DNA of 64,000 bases, from positions 1 to 64,000 of the forward strand of contig URFH01000007.1 of assembly GCA_900547155.1 (NCBI GenBank), written 5' to 3'. Made by a program: the position numbers and the translations under genes. Below the pieces are notes generated by a model, which was not told the origin of the DNA, did not search any database, and saw only the letters and a program-made list of their open reading frames with translations. Position 1 is the first letter of the stretch; the number at the start of each line of letters is the position of its first letter. Origin of the DNA: an uncultured bacterium. GTDB taxonomy: Bacteria; Cyanobacteriota; Vampirovibrionia; Gastranaerophilales; Gastranaerophilaceae. Below, piece by piece: positions 25,716-33,263 of the stretch.

Positions 25716-27443
25716 TTGAAAAAACTTTTCACCACAATTCTACTGTTATTTTTCTGCTCAATGCCGATTTACGCACAAAATAGCGCAAAAAACGAAGAAA
25801 TTTTAAAGCTGCAAAAAGAAATCAACCGTCACAATTACAATTATTACGTTCTGAACAAGCCTGAAATTTCAGATTCCGAATACGACAAGCTGTACGAAAA
25901 ACTCCTAAAACTGGAAAAAGAAAGCCCGAATTTCGCCCCTAAAAACAGCCCCACGCAAAAAATCGGCGGAATAATCAAAAACGCCCGCAAAATTAAGCAC
26001 AAAATAAAAATGCAAAGCCTTAAAAAGGTCTATTCCATTGACAATCTGGCACAATGGCACAATAAAAACAACCCGAATCATCAGCAAATGCTCTGCGAAC
26101 CCAAAATTGACGGGCTGGCGATAACCCTGATTTACAAAAACGGAAAACTAACAAAAGGCGCAACAAGAGGAAACGGCGAAACCGGCGAAGATTTTACCGA
26201 AAACATAAAAACAATAAAATCCATCCCCGAAACGCTCAAAAAGCCTGTTAATATTGAAGTTCGAGGCGAGGTTTTTATTACAAGGGAAAATTTTGAAAAT
26301 TTAAAGGAAAATTTCTCAAATCCCCGCAACGCCGCAAGCGGTTCTGTAAGACAAAACAATCCTGAAATCACACGCGCAAGAAATCTGTCATTTTTCGCAT
26401 ATCAGTGCATTGGCGGGGATTTTTCCAAAGACAGCGAGGCTCTGGCGGAGCTGAAAGCCCTCGGTTTTGAAACGATTCCATACGATTTTGCAAATAATTT
26501 TGATGATGTAAAAAATTATATTGATTTGTGGGAAAATAAGCGAAAAATCGCAGATTTTCCGACCGACGGGGTTGTAATAAAATTAAACGACCTGAAAAGC
26601 CGCGAAAAAGCCGGAATTTCAACAACTTATCCCAACTGGGCAATCGCTTACAAATATTCACCAAAAACAGCCGGAACAACGCTTAAAAATGTCGAATTTT
26701 CGATGGGAAAAAGCGGAATTTTAACACCGATTGCGGTTTTCGAGCCGGTGGAAATCAGCGGCCAGCGGCTTTCAAAAGCAACATTGCACAATCTTGAATT
26801 TATGAAAAATCTGGACATAAAAATTAATGACAAAATAACAATCGAAAAAGCCGGCGAAATTTTGCCAATTGTTGCCTCATGCGAAAAAACAGCAAGCTCA
26901 AAAAGCATAAATATCCCTAAAAATTGCCCGTTTTGCGGTGAAAAGCTTTCCTATGAAAACAATAATCTGAAATGCACAAATAAAAATTGCGAAGAAATCA
27001 TTTCAAAGAAAATTGAGCATTTTGCCTCGCGCGACGCTATGAATATCAAGGGCCTGGGCGCTTCTGCGGCAAAAAACCTTGTAAAAAATGCAAATATTAA
27101 AAATTTCTCTGATATTTACGGTCTTTCCATTGACGATTTAAAGAAACTGGACGGATTTTCGCAAAAATCAGCTGAAAATTTATATTTTTCTATCCAAAAT
27201 TCAAAGAAACAAAGCCTTTGCAGGCTGCTTTACGCTCTTGGAATCAACAATTTAGGCAAAAACAACGCAAAAAACCTTGCTGCAGCCATAAAATCGCCCG
27301 AATCGCTTCTAAAATCCGACATCAGCACGCTCGCAGCCATAGACGGGATAGGAATTTGTACGGCAAAAGAGATTTACGGCTATTTTCAGGACGATAGCAA
27401 CAGAATTGAGTTTGAAAAGCTTATTAAAATTATTTACGAATGA
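25716..27443 (+). CDS. NAD-dependent DNA ligase with N-terminal signal peptide, no BRCT
   Basis: From the TTG at 25716 the protein starts KKLFTTILLLFFCSMPIYAQ, a signal peptide with an IYA|Q cleavage site. The ligase follows: domain Ia with NYYVLNKPEISDSEYDKLY, adenylation motif EPKIDG (active Lys about 130), TRGNGETGEDFT, VEVRGEVF-like IEVRGEVF, and PTDGVVIKL. The OB fold, a four-Cys zinc finger (CPFCGEKL and CTNKNCEE) and helix-hairpin-helix repeats complete it. It ends without BRCT at about 575 aa, against about 670 for LigA. Enterobacterial LigB likewise lacks BRCT and has a secretory-looking N-terminus. If exported, it acts outside the cytoplasm. Confidence 0.85.
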   Translation: MKKLFTTILLLFFCSMPIYAQNSAKNEEILKLQKEINRHNYNYYVLNKPEISDSEYDKLYEKLLKLEKESPNFAPKNSPTQKIGGIIKNARKIKHKIKMQSLKKVYSIDNLAQWHNKNNPNHQQMLCEPKIDGLAITLIYKNGKLTKGATRGNGETGEDFTENIKTIKSIPETLKKPVNIEVRGEVFITRENFENLKENFSNPRNAASGSVRQNNPEITRARNLSFFAYQCIGGDFSKDSEALAELKALGFETIPYDFANNFDDVKNYIDLWENKRKIADFPTDGVVIKLNDLKSREKAGISTTYPNWAIAYKYSPKTAGTTLKNVEFSMGKSGILTPIAVFEPVEISGQRLSKATLHNLEFMKNLDIKINDKITIEKAGEILPIVASCEKTASSKSINIPKNCPFCGEKLSYENNNLKCTNKNCEEIISKKIEHFASRDAMNIKGLGASAAKNLVKNANIKNFSDIYGLSIDDLKKLDGFSQKSAENLYFSIQNSKKQSLCRLLYALGINNLGKNNAKNLAAAIKSPESLLKSDISTLAAIDGIGICTAKEIYGYFQDDSNRIEFEKLIKIIYE

Positions 27444-27501
27444 AAATCCTCAATTCATAGCCTTTTTCAGCGCTTCAACAGTCCAATAAACAGCACAATT
27501 T

Positions 27502-30315
27502 TTAAACTCCGGCATTCTCCAGCGTTTTTTGGCTGGCAAGAATTGAAATCACTGAATGTCCGCCAAAAATGTAGTTTGCGGCGTTGTAAATATCATCGGC
27601 GGCGATTGAATCAATAATTTTCAAGGCCTCACCTGTTGAAGCGATGGAATAGGGCGTGTTTTGGGAGTTTGAAAGCACATGCGTCTGCCCCTCGGAGGAC
27701 TCAATTGCATTCAAAATTTTCGTTTTATATCGCAATTTTGCTGCAGCAAGCTCGTTTTCACTCACTTTTTCGGTTTTTAATAAATTTATGTGCTTTTTGA
27801 ACCCGTCAATTGATTTTTTCACGTTTTCAAACTCCTGAACATTTTCAGCAGGGTTGTCCGTAGTCGTTTTTATCCCGAGAGATAAAACACCGGTGTTTCC
27901 GTGGTAATCAATGTTGGATTCCACGCGATAGGCGAGTTTCTGGGTTTCACGCAGGTCATTAAACAGCCTTGAATAAGGCCCGCCGCCCAAAATCGTGTTC
28001 AAAAGGGCAATCGTGAGGTGGTCTTTTGGATTGAAATTAGTTTTGAACTTAAATGCCTGAACAATATCCGCCTGGTTTCTTGCGTCGGCTTTTTTGATTA
28101 TTTTATCTTCCGCAACGGGCACAAATGACTCAAAATGCTTCATTTCAACCGGTTTGAACATTACAAAACCGTCAGAAAGTTCGTTTATTGCAGAAAATTT
28201 CAACCCGGGATTTGCGTCAACCGGCGCAGTGAAAACTCCGGTCGCCTGAGCGTTTGCAACGATATAATTGTAAAGACCGGCAACCTCGGGCAGCGTAATT
28301 TCATCAAGAGATTTCAAAATTTCCTCTTTTGAAGCAAATTCCGGAGAATTCGGGAAGAAATCCTTTAAAAGCGCTTCTGCAGCGCTATTTTGCGAGTTCA
28401 GAACATTCTCGCGCACAAAAGATTTTGCATATTCAAAATTGCTGTCATTCAGGCGCGGCGCCTGCAGGACTTCTTTCACAAGCTTTAGCGAAGATTCCAT
28501 ATCCTTTGAAAGCGCGTTTACGCTGGCCGTTATGGAGTTAAAATCAGCCTTAAATTTAATATCCGTGCCATTTTTGTGGGCCTGCGCGTATAATTCATTA
28601 TAATTTTTGTCCCTTGAGCCCTCATTTAGCATTACAGAAAGCAAAAGTGCGGCTGCGGGCTTTGCTTGCGCGGGAATACGCGTATCAAGGCTTATTTCGT
28701 AGTTAGCAAGCTCGGATTTGTTCGGGTTGAACGTAACGCGCATATTATTTGCGAGCCTGTATTGCTTGATTTTGGAAAGGTCAAAGGATTTTTCTTCAAT
28801 TGAGCCTTTAAAAGAAACGGACGCTGATTTTTTGTAATTTTCCATTATTTCGGCGTCATTGAGGGTTTCCGGATGCACAACAGAAAGCGAAGCCCTGTTC
28901 AAATCAAGATATTTTTTTGCAAAATCCTGCAAATCAGCTGTAGTAATGCTTTCAAGGATTGAGAGGTAATTTTTTGCATAGTTTAAATTGTTATCAATAA
29001 GCGAGGTGCCAAGGAAACTGTTCAAAAGCGAGGAATTTTCGCAAAGATTTGAATATCCTAAACGGAGCATATTTTTGGCGGTGGAAAGTTCTTCTTCCGA
29101 AATCGGTTTTGATTGCAAGGCGCCGATTTCTGAATACATTGTTTTTATGAGATTTTCAGCCTTTTGCGGGGTTGATTGGCCGACCAAAAGGATTGCGCGC
29201 GGGTCTTCGGGGCGATTTCCCATACGCTCAACGCTAAACATCGCGCCGGTTTGCATTTTGTCGAGTTCTTTGCTCAATCTTGCGCCTTTGTAGCCCAAAA
29301 GCGCCATCAGCATAAGTTCCAGCACAACATATTCTTTCTCTTCCGAGTTTTTGGGGCCCGCAAAGCCGATTGCGGCAGTGGTGCTCTGCGCTTTTCTCAT
29401 TTTCACGTCCTGGCGAACCGGAGCATTGATTGTGTTGAAATCCTCGTATTTTCGCTCTTTGTGGGCGTTTGAGGAGGGGTTGTTGAAGTATTTTGCAATG
29501 GTTTGGAGGCATTTTTCAGGTTCAACTTCGCCTGTTACGACAGTTACGCAATTATCCGGTGAATACCAGGTTTTGTAGTAGTTGTAGGCGTCATCGCGGG
29601 TGATATTGTTGATATTTTTAATGCTTCCGGCGACCAAATCCTGAGAAGTCGTTTTTATTTGGAAAAGGTTTCTTATGCAGTTGTTCAGTGCGGTATTTTC
29701 CGGAGAATCGCCGACCATGCTGATTTCTGAGGTTACGGGGCCTCTTTCTTTTTCCACCATTTCGGGGGAATATTCAGGATTTTGGAGCATTGCAGCGTGG
29801 ATTCTTACGGATTCTTCAAAATCGCCCGGATTCAAGAGCTGCGAAGAGATAAAATAGTCAGTCATTGAAAAACCGGTCGAGGCGTTTGTTATTGCGCCCA
29901 TATCGTTTGTAATTTTGAAAAATTCGCCCGCTCCGAGCCCTTTTGCGCCGTTAAAAGCCATATGTTCATCAAAATGGCTGATTCCGCGCAGATTATCGGG
30001 TTCATTCATTGAGCCGACGTTAAAATACGATTTTAGGACGGTGGGGCCTTTTTTATTGAGGATTACGACCTTTTGGCCGGTTGCAAGTTTGTATAATTTT
30101 GCATTTCCGGCGTTTTTGATTTCATAATCCCCCAGAAAGCTATACGGAACCGGTGCTTTTGCGCTAATTTGCGCGAACAGAGCTTTTGAAGCTTCGGTAA
30201 GGAGGGAATTTTGAGGATTTTCCGCATTTTTCGCAGGTTGGTTTTCCGGCTTTTGAGCTTTAAAAGCGGGAATCGGGGTTATATTTCTATTTATATTAAG
30301 CGCGCTGATTTGCAT
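27502..30315 (-). CDS. M16 family zinc peptidase, double-domain
   Basis: The inverted zinc motif HxxEH appears as SHFDEHMAFNG, with IRNLF..TSQDLVAGS and NCVTVVTGEV downstream, as in mitochondrial processing peptidase-like M16 enzymes. A second, non-catalytic M16 half occupies the C-terminal 400 residues. The ATG at 30315 has AAGGAAG upstream and gives 937 aa. The N-terminus is not a signal peptide but MQISALNINRN followed by PAFKAQ, like other proteins here. It is likely cytoplasmic or exported by an unknown route. A second M16 gene with a normal signal peptide lies at 55.6 kb. Confidence 0.88.
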   Translation of the reverse strand: MQISALNINRNITPIPAFKAQKPENQPAKNAENPQNSLLTEASKALFAQISAKAPVPYSFLGDYEIKNAGNAKLYKLATGQKVVILNKKGPTVLKSYFNVGSMNEPDNLRGISHFDEHMAFNGAKGLGAGEFFKITNDMGAITNASTGFSMTDYFISSQLLNPGDFEESVRIHAAMLQNPEYSPEMVEKERGPVTSEISMVGDSPENTALNNCIRNLFQIKTTSQDLVAGSIKNINNITRDDAYNYYKTWYSPDNCVTVVTGEVEPEKCLQTIAKYFNNPSSNAHKERKYEDFNTINAPVRQDVKMRKAQSTTAAIGFAGPKNSEEKEYVVLELMLMALLGYKGARLSKELDKMQTGAMFSVERMGNRPEDPRAILLVGQSTPQKAENLIKTMYSEIGALQSKPISEEELSTAKNMLRLGYSNLCENSSLLNSFLGTSLIDNNLNYAKNYLSILESITTADLQDFAKKYLDLNRASLSVVHPETLNDAEIMENYKKSASVSFKGSIEEKSFDLSKIKQYRLANNMRVTFNPNKSELANYEISLDTRIPAQAKPAAALLLSVMLNEGSRDKNYNELYAQAHKNGTDIKFKADFNSITASVNALSKDMESSLKLVKEVLQAPRLNDSNFEYAKSFVRENVLNSQNSAAEALLKDFFPNSPEFASKEEILKSLDEITLPEVAGLYNYIVANAQATGVFTAPVDANPGLKFSAINELSDGFVMFKPVEMKHFESFVPVAEDKIIKKADARNQADIVQAFKFKTNFNPKDHLTIALLNTILGGGPYSRLFNDLRETQKLAYRVESNIDYHGNTGVLSLGIKTTTDNPAENVQEFENVKKSIDGFKKHINLLKTEKVSENELAAAKLRYKTKILNAIESSEGQTHVLSNSQNTPYSIASTGEALKIIDSIAADDIYNAANYIFGGHSVISILASQKTLENAGV

Positions 30316-30406
30316 GAACACTTCCTTACCTATATTTAATTTAACAGAGAAAAAGGGAAAAAATTTACAATATGCACTCCGGATGTTTAGAAAACTTAAC
30401 AAAACT

Positions 30407-30478
30407 CCGCAATAAGTGCGCCTTCGGGCTCAAATTTTCTGATTTTACCCGGGTGGCTCATTTTAATTTGATAGAATG
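30407..30478 (+). repeat. Promoter-bearing repeat, copy A
   Basis: About 70 bp starting CCGCAATAAGTGCGCC recur at 31189-31259 with about 90 percent identity by eye, ending in an extended -10-like TTTGATAGAAT. It lies upstream of the exported 201-aa gene. Confidence 0.65.
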
Positions 30479-30548
30479 CAAGTTGTTTATATTAAAAAAT
30501 GGGTGGTGATATAATATGTATAAATAATTTATCAGGTAAAATAAAATA

Positions 30549-31154
30549 ATGAAAAAATTTATAAAATTTCTGTTTATTTTGTTTTTATTGGCCGTGTTAT
30601 GCGCCAGCACAATTACCTGCATAATATATGCAAGTGCATGGATAAAAAAGAATCGCTCATATGACGGGATATATGCAACACAGGCGGATAAAAAGCTGGC
30701 TCAAATTATAGAAAATTCAGTTTATATTATTTCCAATTCAAAAGCACCTGATATTTCTACTGAAAAGTATAAAGAACCGGCATTTAATGAATTGAAAAAA
30801 TACGAACTGGATATTGAATTGAATGATATAAGCTATGCCTGCTATTCTGAAAGCATATATGGAGTTGATGTGCAGACAATGCTTAATAATATTGGCATTA
30901 AAAACAAATATGCAAGTTTAATAGAAGATAAAAAACAGTCAGGATTAGGCGAAGGCTCATCTTTACTTATGTTTGTAAAAAAAGACAGAAATGTTATTCC
31001 GGTATTTATATCTGCTTATTTTTATTTAATCCAATCAAAATTGAAGTTTTTTGAAAACGGTTCTTCCGCAGGCTGCGTAAAGATTCCAAATGAAAAACTA
31101 CATATCAAAATAGATTCTTCATTAAAAGAAAAAGCTCTTATTATTATGGAATAG
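30549..31154 (+). CDS. Unknown membrane-anchored protein
   Basis: I do not assign a function. The 201-aa protein has an N-terminal hydrophobic helix (FIKFLFILFLLAVLCASTI), then an extracytoplasmic domain. The stretch YACYSESIYGVDVQTMLNNIG and the later KQSGLGEGSSLLMF have the feel of a lysozyme-like or transglycosylase-like fold, but no catalytic motif is clear. The gene is AT-rich and bracketed by two copies of the promoter-bearing repeat, suggesting it came in as part of a rearranged unit. Confidence 0.6.
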   Translation: MKKFIKFLFILFLLAVLCASTITCIIYASAWIKKNRSYDGIYATQADKKLAQIIENSVYIISNSKAPDISTEKYKEPAFNELKKYELDIELNDISYACYSESIYGVDVQTMLNNIGIKNKYASLIEDKKQSGLGEGSSLLMFVKKDRNVIPVFISAYFYLIQSKLKFFENGSSAGCVKIPNEKLHIKIDSSLKEKALIIME

Positions 31155-31188
31155 TTTTCATATTTTATTTTGATTAAGCTAAAGAATC

Positions 31189-31259
31189 CCGCAATAAGTG
31201 CGCCTTTTGGCTCAAATTTTCTGATTTTACCCGAGTGGCTCAAATAAATTTGATATAAT
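31189..31259 (+). repeat. Promoter-bearing repeat, copy B
   Basis: Second copy of the 70-bp repeat, ending in an extended -10 (TGATATAAT). It is followed by a good ribosome site, AGAAAGGAG at 31278-31286, but the reading frame after it closes after a few codons at the 3' end of the minus-strand gene, so the promoter is orphaned. Confidence 0.65.
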
Positions 31260-31296
31260 AACCTCGCGCAAGACAACAGAAAGGAGTTATTGAGCA

Positions 31297-31674
31297 TTAA
31301 TCTATTGAAATTGCGGGAATAGCAAAGTACAAATAAAAAATCAGACCAAACAGAGCAATTATTAACCCGATTGCGAAATATTTTTCAGGTAAAAACGGCA
31401 AATAGCGTTCTAACTGTAGTTTTTTATTATGTATTTTCAAAATGTTTATAATAAATGGCTCTATAATTGCAATTATTGACAATTGTAGAAATAAAAAAAC
31501 ACAAAGAGTCAACCAGGCGCAGGCATGCTCAAGCGTCATAAGCGGAAAAAATGGTAATTTGCCATGCATTATAAGCGAAAAAAATATGTAATAGATTAGG
31601 GCAGCAAAACCTATATAACCGATACAAGATATCAGATTTAAAGAAATATTACGTTTTAAGTTATCAAATATCAC
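31297..31674 (-). CDS. Four-helix membrane protein, candidate orphan immunity protein
   Basis: The 125-aa protein starts with GTG (IFDNLKRNISLNLI). Its hydrophobic stretches are GYIGFAALIYYIFFSLIM, TLCVFLFLQLSIIAIIEPF, and YFAIGLIIALFGLIFYLYF, suggesting three to four membrane helices. It is the same length as the next minus-strand gene and clearly paralogous (NISLNLIS/NFSLNLIS, PFFPLMTLE/PFIPLMTLD). The upstream flank is also duplicated, but the divergent partner gene is missing here. By analogy it is a membrane immunity protein left without its toxin. Confidence 0.6.
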   Translation of the reverse strand: MIFDNLKRNISLNLISCIGYIGFAALIYYIFFSLIMHGKLPFFPLMTLEHACAWLTLCVFLFLQLSIIAIIEPFIINILKIHNKKLQLERYLPFLPEKYFAIGLIIALFGLIFYLYFAIPAISID

Positions 31675-31747
31675 AGAATTATCTTCACAGAAAAAGGAAA
31701 GGAAAGCAAATGTTATCTTATTTCTAATAATTCACCCAAAACAACAA

Positions 31748-32125
31748 CTAATCAGCTAATCCGGGCGGGAGGTAAAAACACCAATAAAAAAATGCAGACA
31801 TAAGAGCAATAAAACAGCCAATAACAAAAAAACAGTTGGAAATTAAATTAAAATATTTCTTCAAAAAAGATTTTAAATTGTACAGTATTGGAACTTCATA
31901 TAAAAAATGCTCTAATACGGCTGTCAGAACCAAAAAACAAGTGGTTTTTACTGAAAACACCCAATAATTACAAAAATCATCCAGGGTCATAAGCGGTATA
32001 AAAGGAAAGCTATTATGCATATTGCGAGCCAATATCAAATAGTAAATCAAAAGAACAAAACCCGAATACCCCAAAATGGATATGAGATTTAAAGAAAAAT
32101 TATGTTTTAATTTATCAATTAACAC
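31748..32125 (-). CDS. Four-helix membrane protein, candidate immunity protein
   Basis: I set the start at the GTG 32125, not the longest frame, because this reproduces the paralogue at 31297-31674 in length (125 aa) and start (MLIDKLKHNFSLNLIS). Hydrophobic segments include GYSGFVLLIYYLILA, TTCFLVLTAVLEHFLY and FVIGCFIALMSAFFYWCFYL. It is divergent from the toxin-like gene with only 39 bases between the starts. A membrane-located immunity protein protecting against the neighbour is the simplest model. Confidence 0.6.
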   Translation of the reverse strand: MLIDKLKHNFSLNLISILGYSGFVLLIYYLILARNMHNSFPFIPLMTLDDFCNYWVFSVKTTCFLVLTAVLEHFLYEVPILYNLKSFLKKYFNLISNCFFVIGCFIALMSAFFYWCFYLPPGLAD

Positions 32126-32164
32126 ATAATTATCATCACAAAAAAATGAAAGGAACGCAAAATA

Positions 32165-32800
32165 ATGTCTAAAAAACATACTTATAAATTTACAAAAAGC
32201 TGGACACCAGCGAAGCAATTTAATAATGAAATATATGCCAAAACAAAAAAATATCAGCAAATTTATGGCTTTGAAATCGGAACAGGAGATAAAGACACAT
32301 GGAACAATGAAGCTGATGCGTTCAAGCATACATTTATGCAAGCCCAACTAGCTGTTCAATATAACAGTGCGGCTGCTGATATCGCAGGCAATATCCATGA
32401 ATGGCAAGGCAATAATTACATGGGACAATCCGCAGGTGAATCAAATATGGACCTTTGGAATAATGCTGTTGGTCGAACCATAGGAAAAGAAATAAGAGAA
32501 GAAATGAATCAAGAAAGAAAAGTATTTTCCAAAACAGAAGTAGATGACAGAATAGCCGCAAAAGTAATGCAAAAAATGAGAAATGGCGAATTAATCACAA
32601 ATCCCAATGACACGAGAAAATACAAAACACCATCTGAAAAATTTTCTGATGAAATTAGAGAAAAATGGCGCAATATGCAGTATAGCAGAAACTCAAGAAT
32701 CCAAAACCGCACCTCAAACAACAAAAAATCAAGTGCTTCCGGAACCACTGACGGGAAATGGGTCACAATTAACGGAAACCACGTGCTCATCGACAAATAA
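32165..32800 (+). CDS. Toxin-like protein with DAFKHT/HE/MDLxNN motifs
   Basis: The 211-aa protein has a conserved core: NEADAFKHTFMQAQLA, then NIHEWQGNN, then SNMDLWNNAVGRTIG. This resembles uncharacterised domains (DAFRHA..HE..MDLHNN..GR pattern) seen in secreted bacterial proteins and toxin tips; the conserved His, Glu, Asp and Asn look catalytic. The C-terminus ends GKWVTINGNHVLI, a short motif often attached to phage or polymorphic-toxin proteins. There is no signal peptide, so export would need a dedicated system. AAAGGAAC precedes the ATG. A membrane immunity candidate is divergent next door. Confidence 0.55.
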   Translation: MSKKHTYKFTKSWTPAKQFNNEIYAKTKKYQQIYGFEIGTGDKDTWNNEADAFKHTFMQAQLAVQYNSAAADIAGNIHEWQGNNYMGQSAGESNMDLWNNAVGRTIGKEIREEMNQERKVFSKTEVDDRIAAKVMQKMRNGELITNPNDTRKYKTPSEKFSDEIREKWRNMQYSRNSRIQNRTSNNKKSSASGTTDGKWVTINGNHVLIDK

Positions 32801-32829
32801 AACAAATTTATGTTTATAAAGCTTAATAA

Positions 32830-32868
32830 AAAACCCCAAAAATAGCAAAAAACAATATTAGGGGTTTT
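32830..32868 (+). terminator. Terminator-like hairpin after the toxin-like gene
   Basis: AAAACCCC (32830-32837) pairs with GGGGTTTT (32861-32868) across a 23-nt A-rich loop. Confidence 0.5.
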
Positions 32869-32899
32869 AAAAATGATAAACTGCTACAAAGGAAAATTT

Positions 32900-33211
32900 A
32901 TGTCGGAAATCTCGTTCAAAGCCTCTATAACCAACTTGAAATCAGATTATTTGAAAACAATGTTTGAAAGCAAAACCGCAGCTGACGCAAAACACTCTGT
33001 TATTTATCAAAAAGCAGGAGAATTTATGGAAGACACGTTCTCTCTTTTTAAAAACGGAGTTCAAACCGCAGTCCACAAAACGGAATTTTATGATGTTGAC
33101 TCAAAAAAATCACTGGACAAGCTGCTTTCAATCTTTGAAATATTGAAAATAAAAGAAGCCGAAAATCTAATCAACAAATTGCGCAAAAAAACGCAAAAAA
33201 GAGCTACATAA
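32900..33211 (+). CDS. Small unknown protein with N-terminal ISFKAS motif
   Basis: I do not recognise this 103-aa helical protein (from the ATG at 32900, which has AAAGGAAAA upstream; a longer frame adds nine residues). The N-terminus MSEISFKASI resembles the F-K-G/A motif of other proteins in the window. The rest is predicted helical and Lys-rich. It follows the toxin-like gene after a hairpin and ends at its own terminator. Confidence 0.6.
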   Translation: MSEISFKASITNLKSDYLKTMFESKTAADAKHSVIYQKAGEFMEDTFSLFKNGVQTAVHKTEFYDVDSKKSLDKLLSIFEILKIKEAENLINKLRKKTQKRAT

Positions 33212-33212
33212 A

Positions 33213-33250
33213 AAAGAAACCCCGATTCATCCGAACCGGGGCTCTTTTTT
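33213..33250. terminator. Terminator between the small gene and hppA
   Basis: CCCCG and CGGGG form a stem around ATTCATCCGAAC, with A-rich left and T6 right flanks, usable from both sides. Confidence 0.75.
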
Positions 33251-33263
33251 ATCGTTTTGCGCC

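Noticed and set aside
32126-32347. Long N-terminal part of the minus-strand membrane protein
   Set aside because: It overlaps the divergent toxin-like gene; the GTG at 32125 matches the paralogue exactly in length and start.
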